A stretch of DNA of 64,000 nt from assembly GCA_039090855.1 (NCBI GenBank), contig CM077034.1:12106984-12170983 (forward strand). The letters are read 5' to 3'. Shown here piece by piece: positions 56,901 through 64,000 of this stretch. Source of the DNA: Macrothele yani. Its lineage: Eukaryota > Arthropoda > Arachnida > Araneae > Macrothelidae. Numbering within the stretch: position 1 is the first letter of the stretch; each line of letters opens with the position of its first letter. The position numbers and the translations under genes were made by a program. The notes below the pieces were generated by a model. The model had not been told where the DNA came from. It worked only from the letters and a program-made list of their open reading frames with translations, and searched no databases.

Positions 56901-57684
56901 CAATTTTTGCCGCCCCGGTGGCGCAGTGGTCTAAGCGATGGCCTCTGATCGTTCGTTCGTCCGTACGGGGTCCGGGTTCGAATCCCGGTGAGGCATGGAT
57001 GTTGTGTTTGTCTTACGGCACTGGCTCTTTCCCTTCCCTGGAACCAGTGACCCTAAATTAGGGATGGGCGACTGCTTATAGCCCATTGAGTTGCTCACGG
57101 TGGTCGTTAAACCTCCAATCAATGGATGTTGTGTTTGTCTTACGGCACTGGCTCTCTCCCTTCCCTGGAACCAGTGACCCTAAATTAGGGACGGGCGACT
57201 GCTTATAGCCCATTGAGTTGCTCACGGTGGTCGTTAAACCTCCAATCTATCAATGAATGGATGTTGTGTTTGTCTTACGGCACTGGCTCTCTCCCTTCCC
57301 TGGAACCAGTGACCCTAAATTAGGGACGGGCGACTGCTTATAGCCCATTGAGTTGCTCACGGTGGTCGTTAAACCTCCAATAAATCAACGAATGGATGTT
57401 GTGTTTGTCTTACGGCACTGGCTCTCTCCCTTCCCTGGAACCAGTGACCCTAAATTAGGGATGGGCGACTGCTTATAGCCCATTGAGTTGCTCACGGTGG
57501 TCGTTAAACCTCCAATAAATCAACGAATGGATGTTGTGTTTGTCTTACGGCACTGGCTCTCTCCCTTCCCTGGAACCAGTGACCCTAAATTAGGGACGGG
57601 CGACTGCTTATGACCCATTGAGTTGCTCACGGTGGTCGTTAAACCTCCAATCTCAAAAAAAAAAAAAAAATAGACATTTTTTAA
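56899..57684 (+). mobile_element. SINE-1 with five body units
   Basis: The head starts at 56911 (with a GTTCGTTC duplication inside). Body units start near 56996, 57125, 57258, 57395 and 57529, then an A-tail. The flanks TAGACAATTTTT and TAGACATTTTTT are a target duplication with one difference. Confidence 0.93.
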
Positions 57685-57767
57685 ACTGATAATAGAAATA
57701 GAATAAATTAAAATTGCTACTGGGAATAAATGAAGAGACCAAATGTAAAATATATAGAAATATATTA

Positions 57768-58982
57768 TTAGGTGTGCAACTTAATTCTCCGCCACAGGCA
57801 CAACACGTTGACAGCAAATTATAGTAAATCGAACACGTACCTAATCAGGGAAATAATCTCCGTCGTGTTGGATACATTTGAGCCATCGGTCAGGGAGCTG
57901 CCGAATTCCACCGCGGTAAAAAGAGGGCTGTTTTGAGTTGATAAAGTCAGTTGTGGTGGACTTCCTCAACATAAGTGATGTGCGTATCCCTCAAGTGATG
58001 TTGCAGGGAGCAAGGGGCGAAGTCTGGAGAATACGCCGGGTGGGACAAGATCTCCCACCCCATGTAGGTGATCCTGTTTAAAGTCTGTTTCGCGGTGGGA
58101 GAATGCGCGTTATCCTGAAGCAACAGGACAGACCTCCTGCCCTTGCCGGTGTATGGCCTTTTCACCTCCATTGCGTCACTCACATGAGCGAGTTGCTGAC
58201 AATAACGTGCAGCATTGACAGTTTCACCAGGTTTGGGCAACTCATAGTTGCCAACACCTCACTGATCCCACCATATGCACAGCAACAACTTCCTGGCATG
58301 GATATTCGGTTTAGCGGTACCGGTGGTAAGCTGACCTGGATAAACCCACGATTTGGGCCGCTTAGGATTATCGTAGAGGATCCGCTTCTCATCACAGGTC
58401 AAAATCTTGGAGGAAATCATACTTGAATCTGGAGAGCAAGGACACAGCAACATCGTAGCGCATAGACTTGTTCGCAGCCGTGAGTTGGCGGGGCACCCAA
58501 CGGCCCTCCTCTTGAATCCGTCCAAGCTTGTGATGGCGCTTTGCAGTGTTACTCCGAGTTCTCTTGGGAGAGCTCTGCGTGAGACAGGGATCCACATCAA
58601 ACGGTTGTTCCACTTCCTCATAGTCAACCTTCTGCGGCTTTCCGAGACGTCCTGTATCGCGGAGATCGAAATTCCCCTGCTTAAACCACTTCTTACACGT
58701 ACTGTAGGACACGGCAGCCTCACCCAAAGCAGCACAGATCATTTGCTGGGCACTTTGTTTCAGCTGAAACGCGAACAGGAGGCAGTGCCGCAAATGTTGC
58801 TCCTCAAACGACATTGCCTTCACCGTCAACTTTGGTGCCTTCTGTCACTACAGGTGCGAGCGATTACGGTTGCCTGGAAAGCTGTTTGACGACACTGCAA
58901 CGAGCCATTATCGCACACAGCTATTTGCCGACATTTTATGATCGCTTGCAGTTAGGGGCCTAGAATTAAGTTGTACACCTAA
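57768..58982 (-). mobile_element. mariner element, near full length
   Basis: The ends TTAGGTGTGCAACTTAATTC at 57768 and the inverse GAATTAAGTTGTACACCTAA at 58982 are flanked by TA (57766-57767 and 58983-58984). Length is 1215 bp, slightly short of a typical 1.3 kb. It differs in ends and protein from the mariner at 1567-5120. Confidence 0.93.
57940..58829 (-). pseudogene. mariner transposase, frameshifted
   Basis: The frame from ATG 58829 reads MTVKAMSFEEQHLRHCLLFA with an HTH and CKKWFKQGNFDLRDTGRLGK linker. A frame change leads into the DEKRILYDNPKRPKSWVYPG motif (first catalytic Asp region). A further change gives VLLLQDNAHSPTAKQTLN and HPAYSPDFAPCS, the second and third catalytic regions of DD34D mariners. 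The C-terminal part is shortened. It is inactive but recent enough that every motif is readable. Confidence 0.9.
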
Positions 58983-59006
58983 TAAACTGCCAATTTAAAC
59001 TGCACA

Positions 59007-59510
59007 GAAACTTGCGTCGGATTTGGAATGGAGGTTTAACGACCACCGTGAGCAACTCAATGGGCTATAAGCAGTCGCCCGTCCCTAATTTAGGGTCACT
59101 GGTTCCAGGGAATGGAGAGAGCCAGTGCCGTAAGACAAACACAACATCCATTCATTGATAGATTGGAGGTTTAACGACCACCGTGAGCAACTCAATGGGC
59201 TATAAGCAGTCGCCCGTCCCTAATTTAGGGTCACTGGTTCCAGGGAAGGGAGAGAGCCAGTGCCGTAAGACAAACACAACATCCATTCATTGATTGATTG
59301 GAGGTTTAACGACCACCGTGAGCAACTCAATGGGCTATAAGCAGCCGCTCGTCCCTAATTTAGGGTCACTGGTTCCAGGGAAGGGAGAGAGCCAGTGCCG
59401 TAAGACAAACATCCATGCCTCACCGGGATTCGAACCCGGACCCCTTACGGACGAATGATCAGAGGCCAACGCCTTAGACCACTGCGCCACCGGGGTGGCG
59501 AAACTTGCGT
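59007..59510 (-). mobile_element. SINE-1 with three body units, no T-run
   Basis: Body units lie near 59033, 59167 and 59301 and the head ends at 59499. The target duplication GAAACTTGCGT is on both sides (59007-59017 and 59500-59510). The A-tail expected at the left end is absent (GGATTTGGAATGGAGG instead). Confidence 0.93.
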
Positions 59511-59985
59511 TGAAGATCATTCATAAACTGTTCTATATATATTCATTCATTAATTTTAATAGACTACATAAAGATGCTTAAGAAGTTCTTTAATGTGTCT
59601 AGGTAGCTATAGGCCCTGGCATGGGTTCAGGGTAGAGGCATATGTTCCCTAGTGCCCCTGCCCAGTTACAGATTTGTTTATTGCTTTCTCACAATTTTGT
59701 AGACAATTACTATAAAAAAATAAAAACCACATTTTTGTTGTTGGGTAACCTTTGGGAGGGGTCCGGACCCCCTCCTTGGATACGTGCCTGCGTGATCAAG
59801 ACACCCTGGAGCCCAGGCAAAGCCGTCTCTAGTACTAGAGGTTTAAGCTTACGAGATTTTTTTTTTTTTTTTTTTTTTTTTTTCCATTTGTGACGTCACC
59901 GACCAGGTCATAAACCAAACCCCACCAAGATTGGAATCAAGAAACAGTCAGTTTGATCCGAGCGTGTCTTATACAGCGAGTGCTG
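59511..59985. other. spacer, nothing recognised
   Basis: It contains a long T-run (59859-59883) and no gene. Confidence 0.4.
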
Positions 59986-59987
59986 AA

Positions 59988-60410
59988 GACTTAAGGCTCT
60001 ACGAGGCCCGCCATCTTGTATTGCTGCCTTATCTTGTTAACCAATGGGGAAAGCGTATTTCACAAATTGCTCTGGCAATTTTGCAACGTTGTTTGTGGCT
60101 AACGCAAGATATATGATAAAGAGTTCCCTGGTTCCAGAATTTTTATTGACCTTTCCCTTCATTTTTTATCTGAAGCGAAAGTCGTACCAACGCGTCTTCC
60201 ACAGTTTTATTAATTAATAAAAAATACTTAAAGAGTCCAAAATGAAAATCTGAAACCAGGGAACTCTTTATTTATCATATATCTTGCGTTAGCCACAAAA
60301 CGGTGTTCCAAAATGTACAAAATTGCCAGAGCAATTTGTGAAATATGCTTGCCCGTTAGTTAACAAGAGAAGGCACAATACAAGATGGCTGGTGTCTTAG
60401 AGCCTTAATG
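59988..60410. mobile_element. fold-back MITE, ~420 bp
   Basis: The left arm (about 59988-60135) and the inverse of the right arm (about 60265-60410) share AAGGCTCTACGAGGC-like ends, CACAAATTGCTCTGGCAATTTT and TAACGCAAGATATATGATAA. The unpaired centre of about 130 bp is AT-rich. Confidence 0.8.
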
Positions 60411-62840
60411 TGCGATATGAGGAATTGAAGAGAAGTTAGTATTTTTATTTAGATAACGTATTTCTTATGAATTGATGAACTAGGCTTTTTTTTTGCAAAC
60501 GTATTAGTTCCCACGAAACTACTTAGGTTTAAGAAACATTTCATGTATTATTAGGCTTAAACCATTTAGCACAAATTGTTTCAACGTTCAAAAATGGTTA
60601 ACGGGTTGGTTGCAGAAACATTAAAGAATAAGTTTAAAAAACACTAGGATATCTGTATGATAAACGGCTATATCAACCATTCCAATAACCCATTTTTTAC
60701 TTTTATGAAACGTTGAAAAGCTGTTTTCTAACTTATTTAAGTAACTCTGAAAGGTAGATTTTTGGTGAAAGAGGGGTTGATATAGCGTTTTCACGGTACC
60801 TTACGGCTTCTGCATTCACATAGCATTTAACAAAGAAATATTCCTGCAATTAAAGTGATCATTGCATGCGCTTGTATATGGCAGATCATCAACAAAGTCC
60901 CCCGGTACACTACCTGCTATCTTTTAAATATGCCAAAATTTTTTTGGAGAAGATTCAAGCCTCTTCGTCAGTCTCTACAACAAGACTAAGTTTTCAAGTA
61001 GTGGTAGCCAACTGTCGTTTCGTCCTAGAGAGAAATAGTAACATTCCTCGTAAAAAAAAACACCGCTCAGATACAAGGCTATTTAAGCAACAATGAAAAA
61101 GGCAGTAGAAAATCTTGGGCCAATTTGAAGTTCTGCCACGTGGTTTCCACTAAACTGTCTTTCATGTAGACCAAAAGTGAGTGCTGGATTATGCTTTATG
61201 AAAGAAACTGGAAATAGACTCCAAGAAATAAAATATGTCTGTCAAAAGATTTTTTTTTTTTTTTTTTTTTAACACATAGTAGTTCATGTCCTTTTAGAAA
61301 TTTAGTACTTGTGTAAAAAAGTTACCACTTTCTATTAGAATTAGGTGCATTTAGCATTAGTTTTTAAAAATGTGTTTAGATCTGAGCCAGATTTTCAACA
61401 TTTTGAAAATTCTAAGATTTTAACACAAACACACCAACTTGACTAAAACGTTTAATAAACATTCTAAAACATCTACTGTTTCAATGTTCAGCTGTTAACC
61501 ACAAACTTTTTGAAAAGGTTTTAAACCAACCAGAAACCAATTATCAAATACCAAACCCAAATTTGAACGTTCAAACATTACTATGCTACATGGGAAGCAA
61601 CATGTTATGAATCATTAGGCTTAGCAGTTTCATTGTTTTTTTGTGCAGTACGGTTTCCTTTGTACAAAATATTTAGAAGTTTTCTTTTCTGAAGTCATGC
61701 TGAAATGAAAGAAATATGTATCACTTGCACATGTTGCTGAAAGAATATGGAATTAATATATCAATAACTGCAATTTTAATGCAATACATGGAACGTTCCT
61801 CAGTAACTTATCTAAAGTTGCCTTTTTTCCCCTCAACTTATTTAAATGAAATAGAATGTTACCAAGTGCATTGTTCCTACTTTAATACCGGTGAATTTGT
61901 GCAAAACAACCCATTATTAATGTAAAAAAAATGTTAAGCTCTTTTATACCTGAATTAGTTTGTAGATATGAAACTGAATTGAGCACTCCCATGGCTCATG
62001 GAGTGTTAGCGTTTTGATTTTTTACCAAATGTTTTGCATTTACTGAAATTTATAACTGTTTTTCATGGACGCTGTTAAGTTGCGAAATATTTGAATCCTA
62101 AAATTGCCTCGCTGTAACATGCTGCTAGTGAAAATGTCAGTCATGGCGGCATTTGTTACTACCTGGATGGCGACGTCACGAATCGGAGACTAATGCCCGT
62201 TAGTAATCTAGATGGCTTTGACCCAGGGCCAGAAAAATTGGGAGGACCCTGTTGGAGTAGGCACCAAGAGATTGAATGACGACTGCATGGATGCCAGGAG
62301 GTGTCAGAAGATCGCGGGTTCTCAATGTTACTGGAGTGCAACGCTACAGGTCCCACTCAACTTTTAAGCTCTAAAAGCAATGTTTCAATTAAAAAAGAAA
62401 GGGGGGTATTATTAGAGCAACTGACTGTTAACATGTTTGGTAAGGGCCACAGTTAAAAATACAATCAACTCCTTCATGTGCAGAACTTTATGTGCCTCAC
62501 GACTTTCTCCAAGCCACTCCTTGGTCATATCAAAGACGTGGCTTCCTGTAGTCTTCAGTTTTTTAGCTTGGGAAGTCAGGTCTATTTTCTCTACATGAAA
62601 CTTGAATGTGCATTTAAAAAAGGTGCCCAAAAACACAAAGGAAGAAGGCATATTACTTGACGATTGGGCTATGGGAACAGGGTTGAACTGGTCAAGTCTG
62701 ACTGGCCCTTGTGTGTGTATGTTTTTCTATTATGTAAATATATGCATTGCCATTCCTGACTGCACATATTATGGGTACTGCTGCTTTATAAAAAAGGTAA
62801 ATGTGAAGTAGACTGTGATAACAGCATTCCACTACTGACG
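60411..62840. other. AT-rich DNA, nothing recognised
   Basis: No gene, RNA or known element was recognised. There is a T-run at 61250-61271. Short frames lack motifs. Confidence 0.4.
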
Positions 62841-62848
62841 TTGTGGAG

Positions 62849-63230
62849 TGTATGAGAATGAAAGAGTCTGAGGTGAAACTCCATATTGAGCATCAGCAAC
62901 CCAGTGATAGAATGTGAGAGTTCAAGAATACAGTATTTCACATTCACAGTAACAGATCTTTGGTTGGTATAATATAATTTAAACAGATATCAATCAGCCT
63001 GATAAAACTTTCAATGGTCTGAAACTACAGAAAGTTATGAGAATGAAAGAGTCTGAGGGGGAAACTCCATATTGAGCATCAGCAACCCAGTGATGGAATG
63101 TGAGAGTTCAAGAATACAGTATTTCACATTCACAGTAACATAGATCTTTGGTTGGCATAATATAATTTAAACGGATATCAATCAGCCTGATAAAACTTTC
63201 AATGGTCTGAAACTACAGAAAGTTATGAGA
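62849..63230. repeat. tandem duplication of ~187 bp
   Basis: Two copies start with ATGAGAATGAAAGAGTCTGA (62850 and 63037) and run through GATATCAATCAGCCTGATAA to CTACAGAAAGTTATGAGA. They differ at only a few positions, so the duplication is young. Confidence 0.95.
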
Positions 63231-63509
63231 AAATGTACTACTTACAAAATTTGAATGAGATTAAAAAAAACTCCAGCAGCTGCCAACCGCATAATCTCAC
63301 GCGACTGGCCAATCCAACTCTGTGTGGGAAAGCTTACTTTTGTAGCCTACATGGGAGTAGGTTATGGGAATAGGTTAAGCAGGTTGGGGAATCAAACACT
63401 GCTTTAAGAAATGGGATGAGGCATTGTTGGAAATATATCTTAAGTGAGGTTTTCTTTTTGAAGTGAAATTCAATTTCAGAGTAGTTAAGTATCTACTATG
63501 GCAGTGAAA

Positions 63510-63650
63510 CTTTTTGGGGGTTTAACAACAACTATGGGCTCTAAGCAGTTGCCAGTCCCTAATTTAGGGCCACTGCTTCCAGAGAAAACAGATACAGTGC
63601 CATAAAACAAAACACCAACCATGCCTCCTGTGGGACTTGAACTAAATTGT
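63510..63650 (-). mobile_element. old, diverged SINE-1 copy
   Basis: TTTAACAACAACTATGGGCT and CAGTCCCTAATTTAGGGCCA are recognisable as diverged body sequence. A degraded head follows (CATGCCTCCTGTGGGACTTG). Compared with the near-identical copies elsewhere, it shows an older wave of the family. Confidence 0.75.
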
Positions 63651-63819
63651 CACGGCAGAGACGTGGCAGCATCTCGCTCAAACTAATTTTGCTTAAAAAT
63701 ACTCCATTCTGTAGCCACTTTGGATTACATAGAGGAAGCAGTTTGTTTATAACAAAACCAAAGTTCAAATTCAAACTGTTAGTCGCCATCTTTTGTGCCC
63801 TTGGAAGTTTTCCACAATG

Positions 63820-63987
63820 CATCTAAAAGAAAAACTAGAACTTCTTCCTAAATTAGATTCTCCTATCATGGGTAGTTTAGATATAGTGTCTATGTATACT
63901 CACATTAATATAGATCAACTTATAGATCTTATAGCGGAAGACTTGGCAGACTTAATAGTTTTTTCACAACAAGGAAAAAAACATTAG
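63820..63987 (+). pseudogene. Penelope-like reverse transcriptase fragment
   Basis: A frame ending at TAG 63987 reads ELLPKLDSPIMGSLDIVSMY and THINIDQLIDLIAEDL. The LDIVSMYT-N/H-I block resembles RT motif A of Penelope-like elements, which carry a telomerase-related RT. Only this motif is visible before the window ends, and the frame stops soon after. Other RT classes are less likely but not excluded. Confidence 0.45.
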
Positions 63988-64000
63988 GAATTTTTGAAAT

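Overview
This window looks like repeat-dense, AT-rich animal DNA, most likely from an invertebrate and plausibly an arthropod. The reasons are Tc1, mariner, pogo and P-element-like DNA transposons, several non-LTR retrotransposon lineages, tRNA-derived SINEs, spliced coding exons and polyadenylation signals, with no operons or prokaryotic gene spacing. The species cannot be named from the sequence. Almost every open reading frame belongs to a transposable element. The few candidate host pieces are a terminal exon with a Glu-rich tail (8624-8734, +), the last exon of a ubiquitin gene (55330-55532, -), and a THAP-domain exon (42215-43513, -).

Layout. 1-5.1 kb: end of a Tc1 element, a palindromic MITE with a tRNA-like sequence in its loop, and a mariner whose transposase gene has grown an internal 68-bp minisatellite. 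5.5-8.5 kb: a Tc1 element with a second Tc1 family nested inside it. 9.1-14.5 kb: the 5' half of a third Tc1, invaded by a CAGGG-ended element built from three tandem arrays. 15.7-24.6 kb: a 5'-truncated LINE on the minus strand whose 3' end is repeated about 22 times. 25.1-26.6 kb: a fold-back element. 26.6-38.3 kb: one dead P-element-like transposase gene (THAP domain at the N-terminus, minus strand), split by a pogo element, several SINEs and a 5'-inverted LINE. 38.5-39.7 kb: a short element carrying only a THAP domain. 39.9-41.5 kb: SINE arrays in inverted orientation. 42.2-46.0 kb: a THAP exon cut by an RTE-like LINE, then another copy of the 15.7-kb LINE. 46-53.2 kb: a hAT-like remnant, and a Tc1 relic flanking an ORF1-only LINE derivative. 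53.6-64 kb: an RTE-like LINE copy, the ubiquitin exon, a near-complete mariner, SINE arrays, hairpin MITEs and a Penelope-like fragment at the right edge.

The dominant repeat is a SINE family (SINE-1 here). It has a tRNA-like head with box A/B, a ~136-bp body present in 1 to 7 tandem units, and usually an A tail, flanked by target-site duplications. About 20 heads lie in the window. Tandem growth inside mobile elements is the recurring theme: SINE-1 bodies, whole SINE-1 units together with their target site, LINE 3' ends, a transposase motif, and subterminal DNA of a DNA transposon.

All identifications rest on reading motifs, terminal repeats and target-site duplications by eye. No database search was possible.
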